A DNA stretch of 51,829 nucleotides from SVFI01 sp045535935 (GCA_045535935.1 JAZSMO010000002.1:1-51829), one strand, 5' to 3'; counted from the stretch's first letter, positions 1 through 8,163 are shown. The notes: generated by a model not told the origin, from the sequence alone. Numbers and translations: made by a program.

Positions 1-98
1 TGTCGCGGCCATGAGGTTCTGTATTATTCCTATGAAGCTTTTCGGGAAAAGATTGAAGGTGCGGGTGCTAAGTTTATTCCTTGCGATGATTATGATGT
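1..98. repeat. 98-bp exact direct repeat, artefactual copy
   Basis: Bases 1-98 are identical to 183-280, and the only thing between the copies is adapter sequence (99-182). In the second copy the glycosyltransferase reading frame continues to its stop; the first copy leads nowhere. This is what an untrimmed short-insert read that ran through the adapter would leave at a contig end, so I read it as an assembly artefact and not a biological duplication. Confidence 0.93.
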
Positions 99-182
99 AA
101 GTCGGAGGCCAAGCGGTCTTAGGAAGACAATTAGAGCTCCCAACTCCTTGGCTCACAGAACGACATGGCTACGATCCGACTT
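99..182. other. MGI/DNBSEQ sequencing adapter with 10-nt barcode
   Basis: Bases 99-130 begin AAGTCGGAGGCCAAGCGG and match, from memory, the 32-nt MGI read-1 adapter. Bases 141-182 are the reverse complement of the 42-nt read-2 adapter that begins AAGTCGGATCGTAGCC. The 10 bases between them (131-140, TTAGAGCTCC) sit exactly where the sample barcode belongs. An ATG at 165 lies inside the adapter and opens a spurious start for the next gene. Confidence 0.96.
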
Positions 183-1280
183 TGTCGCGGCCATGAGGTT
201 CTGTATTATTCCTATGAAGCTTTTCGGGAAAAGATTGAAGGTGCGGGTGCTAAGTTTATTCCTTGCGATGATTATGATGTGGAACAGAATTTAAAGCCTG
301 AGGATGCGGCCAGAGTGGGTAAGGATTTGGCATTTTCGACTCGGATATTGGTGGATACCACACTAGCTTTGGATGATATGGTTTGTAAGGAAATGCAGCG
401 TTTAAAGCCGGATTGTATTGTGGCAGATTCCATGGCAGTCTGGGGAAAAGCGGTTGCACTGAAGATGGGAATTCCGTTCGTGTCTTCTACGACGACCTTT
501 GCGTTTAACCGGCATTCCGCAAAGATTTTAAAACAGAGCATCGGAGAGCTGTTCGGTATGATTTTTTCTATGCCGAAGATTAATAAAGACATCAAGCGTC
601 TGCAGGATGCGGGTTACCCGGTGCAAACGGTGCTTGATCTGATTTCAAACGATGAAAATACAGAAACGGTTGTCTATACCTCACCGGAGTTTCAACCGTG
701 TTCCGAGACGTTTGGCGAAAAGTATGCATTCGTTGGACCTTCGGTCAGACCGGCAGAAGGAGCAATCGAAAAAGAGAAGGAGAAACTCATTTATATCTCT
801 CTCGGAACGGTCATCAATGACAATGAGAAGTTTTTCAAAAACTGTGTCAAAGCATTCAAGGACACGGATTATCAGGTGATTATGTCCGTGGGCAATCTGG
901 TGGATGTCAAAGAGTTGGGAGAAATTCCGGCGAATATTTCCGTGCAGGAGTATGTGGATCAGATTGCGGTGTTGCAGCAGGCAGATGTGTTCTTGTCACA
1001 CTGCGGTATGAACAGTGTCAACGAAAGTCTCTACTATGAAGTGCCGCTTGTGACCTATCCGCAGACTTCGGAACAGGGCGGTGTTGCGACACGTGTAGAG
1101 ATGCTCGGTGCAGGTGAAAGATTGCGAAAAGCGAATGCGGAAGAAATTTTTGAAACAGTTGAAAAAGTGATGAACAATGCGTCTTACAAAGAGAATGCAA
1201 AGAAGATTTCCGGAGGATTCAAAAACTGTATCGGTGCCAAAGGTGCGGCGGACAAGATTGAAGCGCTTGCGCAAACTTGA
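183..1280 (+). CDS. UDP-glycosyltransferase, MGT/YjiC type, 5' truncated
   Basis: This is a GT1-family glycosyltransferase that would transfer a sugar from a nucleotide-sugar to a small hydrophobic acceptor in the cytosol. The surviving 365 residues begin at the RGHEVLYYS segment, which in this family lies some 20-30 residues after the start, so the true N-terminus is missing. The C-terminal half has the family landmarks SLGT (about nt 802) and the donor-binding block SHCGMNSVNESL (about nt 993), followed by PLVTYPQTSEQGG. The first G of the usual HGG is a Cys here. The apparent ATG at 165 is adapter-derived and adds six false residues. A strong terminator follows directly. The acceptor cannot be told from sequence. 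Confidence 0.88.
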   Translation, partial: CRGHEVLYYSYEAFREKIEGAGAKFIPCDDYDVEQNLKPEDAARVGKDLAFSTRILVDTTLALDDMVCKEMQRLKPDCIVADSMAVWGKAVALKMGIPFVSSTTTFAFNRHSAKILKQSIGELFGMIFSMPKINKDIKRLQDAGYPVQTVLDLISNDENTETVVYTSPEFQPCSETFGEKYAFVGPSVRPAEGAIEKEKEKLIYISLGTVINDNEKFFKNCVKAFKDTDYQVIMSVGNLVDVKELGEIPANISVQEYVDQIAVLQQADVFLSHCGMNSVNESLYYEVPLVTYPQTSEQGGVATRVEMLGAGERLRKANAEEIFETVEKVMNNASYKENAKKISGGFKNCIGAKGAADKIEALAQT

Positions 1281-1305
1281 AATATTTGATAAGATGTATA
1301 TGATT

Positions 1306-1337
1306 AAAGGGCAACGCTTTTTGGTTGCCCTTTTTTT
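1306..1337 (+). terminator. Intrinsic terminator of the glycosyltransferase
   Basis: A perfect 10-bp stem (1306-1315 AAAGGGCAAC with 1324-1333 GTTGCCCTTT) closes an 8-nt loop. The T-rich arm continues as TTTT to 1337. Confidence 0.93.
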
Positions 1338-1384
1338 AGGCTTTGCAAAGTGGGGGCTTTGCAGAAAAAATAGGAGGTATAGCA

Positions 1385-2230
1385 ATGTTAAATGTGTTGA
1401 TTACAGGGGCTCAGGGACATGTGGGTTCGGCCCTTCAACAGCTGCTGGACAGCAGAGAGTATCGGATTTTAACCACGGACATGGACGAGATGGATATTAC
1501 CAATCATGATCAGGTAGCGCAGTATATGAAAATCAATCGTCCGGATGTTATCATTAATTGTGCCGGATTTACAGATGTAGAGAGGTGTGAGGCGGATCCG
1601 GACAGGGCATATCTTGTCAATGCCATCGGTGTTCGCAATCTCGCTGAAGCCGCAGAGGAAATTAATGCGAAGTTCATTCAGATTTCCACGGATGATGTAT
1701 TTAATTCAAAAGTGGACCGACCATATAATGAGTTCGATGAAACAAGTCCAAAGTCTGTTTACGGAAAGTCAAAGCTTGCGGGAGAAAAGATTGTTACGCA
1801 GCTTTGCCGTCGCTTTGTGATTATTCGAAGTTCATGGAACTATGGTATCGGAAAAGATTTTGTCGATGAACTGCTTTCGGCAGTCGGAAAGCAGGAGACC
1901 TTTGAAGTGGCACAGAACCGCTATGGTGTTCCGACCAGTACAAAAGAAGTGGCAAAGGTCATTCAACATTTCATAGATAGTGATGAGTATGGTATTTACC
2001 ATGCAGTCTGCAAGGGAAGCTGTAACCGCTACGAATATGCGCAGGCGATTTTGGAATACACGGGAAATACAGACAAAATAAGACTGATACCGGTAGACAA
2101 GACAGACGTTCTTCGACCGGATTACTGTGTGCTTGACAATATGATGCTCCGCCTGACGGGAATTGAGGAACCGGCAGAATGGAGAGCAGCTCTCAAAGAA
2201 TATTTGGATGAGACAGGAGGGCTGGAATAA
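1385..2230 (+). CDS. RmlD-like dTDP-4-dehydrorhamnose reductase / NAD-dependent sugar epimerase
   Basis: This is a 281-residue short-chain dehydrogenase of the RmlD subfamily, which reduces dTDP-4-keto-rhamnose using NAD(P)H. The Rossmann motif TGAQGHVGS is at residues 7-15, the catalytic Thr lies in STDDVF (101-106) and the Tyr-Lys pair is Y126/K130 in SVYGKSK. The start at 1385 is chosen for the AGGAGG at 1372-1377; an upstream in-frame ATG at 1343 lacks one. The gene ends in TAATG, so the symporter starts on its last base and the two are translationally coupled. No rmlA, rmlB or rmlC is nearby, so the true substrate may be another nucleotide sugar or a spore/cell-wall precursor. Confidence 0.87.
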   Translation: MLNVLITGAQGHVGSALQQLLDSREYRILTTDMDEMDITNHDQVAQYMKINRPDVIINCAGFTDVERCEADPDRAYLVNAIGVRNLAEAAEEINAKFIQISTDDVFNSKVDRPYNEFDETSPKSVYGKSKLAGEKIVTQLCRRFVIIRSSWNYGIGKDFVDELLSAVGKQETFEVAQNRYGVPTSTKEVAKVIQHFIDSDEYGIYHAVCKGSCNRYEYAQAILEYTGNTDKIRLIPVDKTDVLRPDYCVLDNMMLRLTGIEEPAEWRAALKEYLDETGGLE

Positions 2231-3513
2231 TGTCGGAAAATAAGAAAAAAAAAGAAAAGAAAGGGTTGGGCCTTTCAACCAAAATATTTATTGCACTTAT
2301 CGTAGGTGCGTTGGCCGGAGTTGTGATTCACTATGTGATTCCGGACAGCAACTTTAAAAATGAGTTTATTGTTGAGGGCGTTCTGTATGTAATCGGCCAG
2401 GGATTTATCCGCCTGATGCAGATGCTTGTTGTTCCGCTCGTATTCTGTTCTCTCGTATGCGGAAGTATGGCGATCGGTGACACGAAGACACTGGGAAAAG
2501 TCGGATTGAAAACAGTCGGTTTCTACATTGCAACGACTGCAATAGCGGTTGTAACCGCACTTTCAATTGCGTATTTTATCAATCCGGGAATCGGTCTGAA
2601 TATGGATGCGGTGGAAAAGAGTGAAGTGGCTGCTGCGACAAGCAGTACAAGTATTGTAGACACGCTTCTCAATATCATTCCGAAAAATCCGATTGGGGCA
2701 ATGGCAAGCGGAGATATGCTTCCGATTATTGTCTTTGCATTGTTTGTCGGTATTATGTTGGCAAAACTTGGAAGTAAAGCGAGTACGGTGGCTAACTTTT
2801 TCAGTCAGTTTAATGATGTGATGATGGAGATGACCATGGCGATCATGAGTATCGCACCGATCGGTGTATTCTGCCTGATTGCGAGAACGTTTGCAACGGT
2901 CGGATTCTCGGCTTTCGCTCCGATGCTCAAATATATGGGAAGTGTAACGCTGGCACTTGTGATTCAGTGTTTTGTCGTATATCAAGTATTGCTCTTTATC
3001 TTTACAAGACTTAATCCGATCAAATTCATTAAGAAATTTTTGCCGGTTATGGGATTTGCGTTCTCGACAGCGACATCCAATGCGACGATTCCGATGTCTA
3101 TCGATACCCTCAATAAAAAGATGGGAGTATCTAAGCAGATTTCATCCTTTACAGTTCCGCTGGGAGCAACCATCAACATGGATGGTACTTCCATTATGCA
3201 GGGCGTGGCGGTTGTGTTTATCGCACAGGTATATGGAATTGATTTGACAATTGGGAATCTGGCGACGGTTGTACTGACGGCAACGCTTGCTTCCATCGGT
3301 ACAGCGGGAGTTCCGAGTGTGGGTCTCGTAACGCTGGCTATGGTGCTTAATTCCGTAGGGCTTCCGACAGAAGGTATTGCGCTTATCATGGGTATCGACC
3401 GTATTCTTGATATGCTCAGAACAGCGGTTAACATTACAGGTGATGCGGTATGTACTACCATTGTTGCGCACCAGGAAAAAGCCGTTAAGAGAGATATATT
3501 TAACGCATCTTAA
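2230..3513 (+). CDS. Sodium:dicarboxylate/amino-acid symporter (DAACS family)
   Basis: This is a 427-residue polytopic transporter of the GltP/DctA/TcyP family, which couples Na+ or H+ to uptake of dicarboxylates or amino acids. It opens with a lysine-rich cytosolic tail (KKKKEKK) followed by about eight hydrophobic spans. The diagnostic parts are all present: the serine/threonine-rich hairpin TATSNATIPMS, the substrate/cation motif NMDGTSIMQG and the second re-entrant loop AGVPSVGLVT. Substrate specificity is not readable with confidence. The start overlaps the reductase stop by one base. Its stop overlaps that of the convergent TauE/SafE gene by four bases. Confidence 0.92.
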   Translation: MSENKKKKEKKGLGLSTKIFIALIVGALAGVVIHYVIPDSNFKNEFIVEGVLYVIGQGFIRLMQMLVVPLVFCSLVCGSMAIGDTKTLGKVGLKTVGFYIATTAIAVVTALSIAYFINPGIGLNMDAVEKSEVAAATSSTSIVDTLLNIIPKNPIGAMASGDMLPIIVFALFVGIMLAKLGSKASTVANFFSQFNDVMMEMTMAIMSIAPIGVFCLIARTFATVGFSAFAPMLKYMGSVTLALVIQCFVVYQVLLFIFTRLNPIKFIKKFLPVMGFAFSTATSNATIPMSIDTLNKKMGVSKQISSFTVPLGATINMDGTSIMQGVAVVFIAQVYGIDLTIGNLATVVLTATLASIGTAGVPSVGLVTLAMVLNSVGLPTEGIALIMGIDRILDMLRTAVNITGDAVCTTIVAHQEKAVKRDIFNAS

Positions 3514-4271
3514 AGGATGCCCAGTATTTTCAAAAATAAAAGAACAAGGACGAGCAGGATCGCAGGTTTTACGATTCTGCTCCCTTTTTTTATGACAAGC
3601 CCCGCACCGATATAGCCGCCGAGCATGTTGGAGAGTGCGGCGGCGATGCCCAGGGAAAATAATACCTGTCCGTTTAAGATAAAAATAATCAGAGAGGTAA
3701 TGTTGGTCGTGAGATTAATGACCTTGGCCTGCGCATTGGCGCAACCGACGCTGACTTTTGCAAAGACGGTAAATGCAATAATCAGAAAAGTTCCGGTTCC
3801 CGGACCGTAAAATCCGTCATACATTCCGATGATAAGAGCTGCAATGACTGCGGTGATGTAGGTTTTGGCATTCAAAACAAGCTCCGCCTCCGGATTGTCT
3901 TTAAACAACTTTTTGTTCAACACAATGAAGGCTGCAAGGGGGAGGACTGCAAATAAGATATATTCCATAATTTTTTCGTCCATGGCCAGTGACAGCTTTG
4001 CCCCGACGGAAGAACCGATGACAGCACTGATGACGGAAGGGATGGCTAACTTAAAGTTGACCAGTCCGTTTTTGATAAAACGTACGGTGGCGAGGGTAGT
4101 CCCGCAGGTGGAAGAAAGTTTGTTGGTAGCAACGGCCTGATGCATCGGGAGTCCGGCAATTAAGTACGCCGGAAGTGAAATCAAACCGCCGCCTCCGCCG
4201 ATGGCGTCCACGAGCCCTGCTAAAAACAAGAGCGGGCATACAAATAAAAATGTTCCAATGGTTGGTGTCAT
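3510..4271 (-). CDS. TauE/SafE family membrane exporter (DUF81)
   Basis: This 253-residue integral membrane protein belongs to the TauE/SafE (DUF81) family, whose members are linked to export of sulfite, sulfoacetate and related anions. The N-terminal half repeat GLVDAIGGGGGLISLPAYL is the family signature, followed by the ATNKLSSTCGT segment. The second half carries the matching FYGPGTGTFLIIAF block and NLTTNITSL. About eight membrane spans are evident. It is convergent with the symporter (4-bp stop overlap) and divergent from the gene at 4461. The transported anion is unknown and no sulfur genes are adjacent. Confidence 0.9.
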   Translation of the reverse strand: MTPTIGTFLFVCPLLFLAGLVDAIGGGGGLISLPAYLIAGLPMHQAVATNKLSSTCGTTLATVRFIKNGLVNFKLAIPSVISAVIGSSVGAKLSLAMDEKIMEYILFAVLPLAAFIVLNKKLFKDNPEAELVLNAKTYITAVIAALIIGMYDGFYGPGTGTFLIIAFTVFAKVSVGCANAQAKVINLTTNITSLIIFILNGQVLFSLGIAAALSNMLGGYIGAGLVIKKGSRIVKPAILLVLVLLFLKILGIL

Positions 4272-4373
4272 GTTTGTTTCCTTTGTTTTCTTAGTTTGGG
4301 CTGAGCAATACAGCCAAAGAAAGTATACGCAGAATTAAAGAAAAAGTAAAGCAATTTTAGGGTGAGAAGTGTA

Positions 4374-4401
4374 TTGTAAAGTGAAAGAAATTTGATATAA
4401 T
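4374..4401 (+). promoter_or_regulatory. Candidate sigma-A promoter for the gene at 4461
   Basis: A TTGTAA at 4374-4379 and a perfect TATAAT at 4396-4401 are separated by 16 bp. The predicted transcript would have a 50-60 nt leader carrying the AAGGAGG ribosome site at 4445-4451. Confidence 0.6.
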
Positions 4402-4460
4402 TGTAATATCTCAGGAAGATATGTGAAGATTTTATGGCGTGTATAAGGAGGAGGTTCGAC

Positions 4461-4958
4461 ATGGGTTTGATGGATATGATTAAGAGAAGGGCAATGAATG
4501 CGGTAGCCAATGCAGTAGGCGATGCAGTGGGAGATGTCGTGGAAGGTGCACTGGACCAGGTGATTCCTTCTAAGAAAGGACAGCGAGTGTCGTCACGGAG
4601 TGTTTCACACAGTGCAAACAAAGATGATGCCCGAGAATCCGGCGAGAGAGTGCTCAGATCAAGGCTGGAGCAGATTATCGCAGATGAGTGGAGTGGATAC
4701 GAACTGCGCGAAAATGTACCGGCTTTTGAGATGAATGCGGAGAGCGGTGCACGTACATACAGCTATGGTATTTATCAGGATGGAATTCCGAAAGCGATGA
4801 TCATGATTCTTGATGACCGCAATCATTACAAGAAAAAAGAAGTACTTCTTTCTCAGAGGGCGTGCGGCGCCATGGGAGTTGGCTACATGAATTTCATGAC
4901 ATATCTGCCAAACAGAGAAGACTATATTTCCAAGAGATTAAAAGAAAACATTCGTTAA
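4461..4958 (+). CDS. Uncharacterised 165-aa protein upstream of the reverse transcriptase
   Basis: I do not recognise this with certainty. The start at 4461 is set by a strong AAGGAGGAGG (4445-4454). Residues 1-35 form an amphipathic Ala/Val/Asp-rich helix (NAVANAVGDAVGDVVEGAL), residues 36-65 a basic Ser-rich linker, and the rest a compact alpha/beta domain containing FEMNAESGARTYSYGIYQDG, MIMILDDRNHY and a C-terminal MNFMTYLPNREDYISKR. The acidic/charged strands loosely recall small PD-(D/E)xK nuclease folds, but no full catalytic set is visible and this is only a suggestion. The gene ends 189 nt before the RT start; the interval is the candidate structured RNA. Co-transcription with the RT is plausible, since no terminator with a classic T tract separates them. 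Confidence 0.75.
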   Translation: MGLMDMIKRRAMNAVANAVGDAVGDVVEGALDQVIPSKKGQRVSSRSVSHSANKDDARESGERVLRSRLEQIIADEWSGYELRENVPAFEMNAESGARTYSYGIYQDGIPKAMIMILDDRNHYKKKEVLLSQRACGAMGVGYMNFMTYLPNREDYISKRLKENIR

Positions 4959-4968
4959 CTATATTGTC

Positions 4969-5113
4969 AAAAAGAAAGAGAAATGTGACAAATGTTGCAC
5001 CCACGGCGGGCAAAGCATATTCCATAGAGGTTTTGTGGGTAACGGGGATATGTTCAGCCCAGTGTGATAAGCACGGCTTTATCACTTTGAAAGCGTTTTC
5101 TCTTTCTTTTTTT
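4969..5113 (+). ncRNA. Candidate structured RNA upstream of the reverse transcriptase
   Basis: The interval is bounded by a perfect 15-bp inverted repeat: 4969-4983 (AAAAAGAAAGAGAAA) and 5097-5111. Inside are two further pairings, ACCCAC 4999-5004 with GTGGGT 5035-5040, and a 7-bp hairpin GTGATAA 5064-5070 / TTATCAC 5079-5085 with an 8-nt loop. The right arm ends 36 nt before the RT start. A closing repeat around internal hairpins directly 5' of an RT is the layout of retron msr-msd RNAs and of the non-coding RNAs of some defence RTs. The closing arms are low-complexity purine/pyrimidine tracts, so chance is not excluded, and transcription is not shown. Confidence 0.45.
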
Positions 5114-5147
5114 ATGCCGATATTTTGTGCAACTATTGAGGTGGGAT

Positions 5148-6383
5148 ATGGAGAAGCAAAGCTCTGTTCTGGACCGGCTTACGGATGAGGCAATCTGGCA
5201 GCAGTTCCTGGACGATAAGCTGAAAAAACAGCATCTTCGCAAGGAAGAGGAGAATAAAATCCGTAGTTATATTGAAAATCGTACGTATGAAAAAATGGCG
5301 GAGCTTATTCGAGAGGGAGCGTTTCCCGGAGAGTATCCGGTCAAAAAGATCATCAATAAGGAAGGGACGACCAAAAAGAGAGTGGTCTATTCTTTTGGGG
5401 ATGATGTGAGTATTACGCTGAAATTCATTGCATTTCATATGGATTTTATGGAGGATGTGCTGGCGGATTCCTGTTATGCGTTTCGAAAGACAAGAGGCGT
5501 GTCGCAGGCATTGCAGCGGCTGAGACGGAACCCGAAAGTAAAAGAAATGTACTGCTACAAGGCAGATATCAGCAATTATTTCAATTCCATTGATATACGG
5601 CTTCTTTTGGAGGCACTTGGGCCGCTGAAGGAGCGGGATGCGCGGCTGTATGAGCTGATGGAAAAAATTCTTATGCAAGACAGTGTATGGTATCACGGAA
5701 AGCTGATACAGGATAAGCACGGTGCCATGGCAGGGCTTCCAATTGCACCGTTTTGGGCCAATATGTATTTAAACGAGGTGGATCACTGTTTTGAACAGCA
5801 AGGAATTGAATATTACCGGTATTCCGATGATATCCTGATTTTTGCTGAGAGTGAGTCGCGGCTTACTGAGCGGAAGGAAGAATTGACCCGGAGATTGCGG
5901 GAATACAAGCTGACAATCAACAAATCAAAAGAAAGCGTCTCCGGGCCGGGACAGTCATGGGAATTTCTGGGGTTTTCCTACAAACAGGGAGAATTTGATC
6001 TTTCAGACAATACCAAGCGCAAAATGAAAGCTAAGATTAAGCGGAAAGCGGAGGCTTTGCGCCGTTGGCAGAGAAAAAAGGGACTTGCGCCGGACAAGGC
6101 GGCCATTGGATTTATTCATGCAATGAATCGAAAATTTTACGGTGGTGAGGGGACCGATGATTTCACGTGGAGCCGTTGGTTCTTTCCGAATTTGACCGTA
6201 GATTGCGGACTCCGTGAAATTGACAGCCATATGCAGGAGTATATCCGCTATGCAGTGACAGGACGCCACTACAAAGGAAACTACCGCATCACCTATGAGC
6301 AGATGAAGGCATGGGGGTACCGCAATCTGGTGCATGCGTTTTATGATTACAAAAAGGATGCGGAGGAAATTGCTAAGGGGTAG
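5148..6383 (+). CDS. Stand-alone reverse transcriptase (non-retron, non-intron context)
   Basis: A 411-residue RNA-directed DNA polymerase. The RT core is visible in order: motif A KADISNYFNSID (Asp140), the GLPIAPFWANMYLNEVD block (196-212), the catalytic YSDD (225-228; the commoner form is YADD), a TINKSK segment and WEFLGF (271-276). The C-terminal 110 residues are basic and helical (KRKMKAKIKRKAEALRRW) and end in GRHYKGNYR...GYRNLV, like the thumb/X region of group II intron maturases. There is no HNH endonuclease domain, no intron RNA nearby, no retron VTG motif and no DGR-type target protein. An ATG at 5148 behind GAGGTGG is preferred to the in-frame GTG at 5127. Its 3' end overlaps the convergent methyltransferase gene by 11 bp. 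It likely belongs to one of the 'unknown group' or chromosomal RTs; a role in defence or RNA metabolism is inference only. Confidence 0.9.
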   Translation: MEKQSSVLDRLTDEAIWQQFLDDKLKKQHLRKEEENKIRSYIENRTYEKMAELIREGAFPGEYPVKKIINKEGTTKKRVVYSFGDDVSITLKFIAFHMDFMEDVLADSCYAFRKTRGVSQALQRLRRNPKVKEMYCYKADISNYFNSIDIRLLLEALGPLKERDARLYELMEKILMQDSVWYHGKLIQDKHGAMAGLPIAPFWANMYLNEVDHCFEQQGIEYYRYSDDILIFAESESRLTERKEELTRRLREYKLTINKSKESVSGPGQSWEFLGFSYKQGEFDLSDNTKRKMKAKIKRKAEALRRWQRKKGLAPDKAAIGFIHAMNRKFYGGEGTDDFTWSRWFFPNLTVDCGLREIDSHMQEYIRYAVTGRHYKGNYRITYEQMKAWGYRNLVHAFYDYKKDAEEIAKG

Positions 6384-7236
6384 GACGGCAAAGTTGCCAG
6401 AAAGCAACTGCGCTGGCCGCAGCCACATTCAAGGAATCTACGCCGTGTGACATCGGGATGCATACGGTGTAATCGCAGGCTGCGATTGTCTCGTCGCAAA
6501 GTCCGTATCCTTCGGAACCGAGCACAATAGCCAGTTTGTCCTCTGCCATGAGAGGCGGATAATCGATACTGACAGCTTTGTCATCCAGTGCCATGGCAGC
6601 AGTGCGAAAACCGAGATTTTTTAGAGATTCTGTGTAATGACAATAAGCGACACGACTGTCATTTGTGTTGCCCGTGGTTTCTTTTGGGTTCGACGGGATA
6701 AACGTCCATGGAACTTGAAATACGGTTCCCATGCTGACTCTTGCGGATCTGCGATAAAGCGGATCACTGCAACCTTCCGTGAGAAGAACAGCGTCAATAC
6801 CGAGGGCAGCAGCACTTCGGAAAATGGCACCTACATTGGTTGGATTCATGACATTTTCAAGTACGGCGATGCGCCCGGCACCTTCACAGACCGTGGCGGC
6901 ATCCGGCAAAAGGGGTCTACGCATGGCGCAGAGAAGGCCTCTGGTCATGGCAAAACCGGTGAGTTGTGATATAATTGTTGTGTCGGCAACAAAAATAGGG
7001 ATCTGACCACAACGGTCAATGATATTTTTGGAGGGGCCGCTTATTTCGTTTCTGTCTATGAGCAGAGAAACCGGTTCATAGCCGCCGTTCAGTGCGCGCT
7101 CAATGACATTCGGGCTCTCTGCAATAAAAATTCCCGGAGCCGGTTCGTTATAAGTGCGCAGCTGGTTTTCGGAAAGGCGCGCGTAGATATCAAGATCCGG
7201 ATGGGAAAAATCGGTAATTTCGATTAGATTACTCAT
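6373..7236 (-). CDS. TrmH/SpoU family RNA 2'-O-methyltransferase
   Basis: This 287-residue SAM-dependent SPOUT methyltransferase would methylate ribose in rRNA or tRNA. Residues 1-110 form an L30e-like substrate-binding domain (GIFIAESPNVIERAL). The C-terminal domain has the three SPOUT motifs: NPTNVGAIFRSAAALG (motif 1, with the Asn/Arg), VLGSEGYGL (motif 2) and CIPMSHGVDSLNVAAASAVAFW (motif 3, knot and SAM site). The start at 7236 follows a TAGGAG site. It is convergent with the RT and divergent from the MerR gene. The exact target nucleotide is not readable from sequence. Confidence 0.92.
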   Translation of the reverse strand: MSNLIEITDFSHPDLDIYARLSENQLRTYNEPAPGIFIAESPNVIERALNGGYEPVSLLIDRNEISGPSKNIIDRCGQIPIFVADTTIISQLTGFAMTRGLLCAMRRPLLPDAATVCEGAGRIAVLENVMNPTNVGAIFRSAAALGIDAVLLTEGCSDPLYRRSARVSMGTVFQVPWTFIPSNPKETTGNTNDSRVAYCHYTESLKNLGFRTAAMALDDKAVSIDYPPLMAEDKLAIVLGSEGYGLCDETIAACDYTVCIPMSHGVDSLNVAAASAVAFWQLCRPTP

Positions 7237-7324
7237 GGCAAACTCCTATCTGCTGTCAGGGATTGTTTTACTACGATTAGTATACGGGAGAACGACATCG
7301 GTCGCAAGAGGGTTTGTTTTATGC

Positions 7325-7384
7325 TATAATTGAATAAATTTGAAAGACGACGCAGCGTCAGGTATTGCTTGTGACGCAGCGTTA
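7325..7384 (+). promoter_or_regulatory. Promoter and tandem palindromic operators of the MerR gene
   Basis: A perfect TATAAT lies at 7325-7330 with no convincing -35. Downstream are two copies of GACGCAGCGT, 7349-7358 and 7373-7382, spaced 24 bp start to start. The first is the perfect palindrome GACGC-A-GCGTC (7349-7359); the second ends in TT. Lying in the leader of a MerR-family gene, they are likely the autoregulatory operator. Confidence 0.55.
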
Positions 7385-7419
7385 TATACCATAATAGCCA
7401 TGAAAGGTGGTGAAACGCT

Positions 7420-8160
7420 ATGTCAAATTATACGACAGGAGAACTTGCAAAGGCAGCAGGCGTAACGGTACGGACTGTTCAATATTATGATTCGCGGGGA
7501 ATTCTGATTCCGAGTGATTTCAGCGAAGGCGGAAGACGTCTTTATACGGACGATGATCTTAAGAAACTGCGTGTCATTTGTTTTTTGCGTGACCTCGGTC
7601 TCAGTCTCAATCATGTGGGCGATATTCTTGAGGCAGACAATGCGACAAGTGTCATTGAACTTCTTTTGGAAGAACAAAAGAAAACGCTGGAGACGGAAGT
7701 TGCGGAGCGAAAAGAGCAGGTAGAAAGAATTGAAGACATTCAAAAAGAAATGAAAAGCATTGCAGATTTCTCTGTTGAAAACTTAGGTGATATAGCATAT
7801 GTTATGGAGAACAAAAAGAAATTAAAAAAAGTCTACTCAGTGATACTCGGTGTCGGCCTTGTTCTGGACGGATTGGAGATCGGTGCATTTATTTATGCCT
7901 TAAAGACGGGGAACTGGTGGCTGTTTGCGGGAGTGCTTTTGCTTATGCTGATTGTACTTTTCCCTATTATTACTTACTATCATAAGTATACGGTCTATAT
8001 TTGTCCGGAATGTCACACGGTATTTAAGCCGAAAAAATCAGAATTTTTCTGGGCAAACCATACGCCGAAGACGAGAAAACTGACTTGCACATGTTGCGGA
8101 AAGAAAAGTTTCTGCGTTGAAACTTACGGTGTGGCGCCGGAAGAAGTGAAGGAGGGCTGA
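7420..8160 (+). CDS. MerR-family regulator with membrane anchor and C-terminal zinc ribbon
   Basis: This 246-residue protein has an unusual layout. Residues 5-75 are a MerR winged helix (TTGELAKAAGVTVRTVQYYD and the RRLYTDDDLKKLRVI wing), residues 85-130 the usual coiled coil, then two hydrophobic segments at about 138-158 and 164-182 predicted to span the membrane. A C-terminal four-Cys module follows (CPEC at about 194 and CTCCGK at about 227), a probable zinc ribbon. The start is set by AGGTGG at 7405-7410. The CPBP protease gene follows after 3 nt, so regulator and protease are one transcript. A membrane-tethered transcription factor sensing an envelope signal is a reasonable inference. 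Confidence 0.87.
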   Translation: MSNYTTGELAKAAGVTVRTVQYYDSRGILIPSDFSEGGRRLYTDDDLKKLRVICFLRDLGLSLNHVGDILEADNATSVIELLLEEQKKTLETEVAERKEQVERIEDIQKEMKSIADFSVENLGDIAYVMENKKKLKKVYSVILGVGLVLDGLEIGAFIYALKTGNWWLFAGVLLLMLIVLFPIITYYHKYTVYICPECHTVFKPKKSEFFWANHTPKTRKLTCTCCGKKSFCVETYGVAPEEVKEG

Positions 8161-8163
8161 TTT

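Noticed and set aside
165..182. ATG start of the first glycosyltransferase ORF
   Set aside because: It lies within the adapter sequence; only residues from 183 on are genomic.
2563..2985. Long antisense ORFs opposite the symporter and other real genes
   Set aside because: They are shadows of well-supported genes, lack ribosome sites and show no family motifs.
5116..5123. GCCGATAT as a sigma-D promoter for the RT
   Set aside because: There is no TAAA-like -35 at 14-16 nt upstream (the position reads TTTC), and it is too close to the start codon.
4969..6383. Classifying the RT locus as a classical retron
   Set aside because: The RT lacks the VTG motif and other retron-specific signatures, and the short hairpin does not resemble a typical msd stem with a branching-G context. 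Only the general layout is similar.
5148..6383. Diversity-generating retroelement or group II intron
   Set aside because: No template/variable repeat pair or C-type lectin target is nearby, and no intron domain V/VI sequence flanks the gene.
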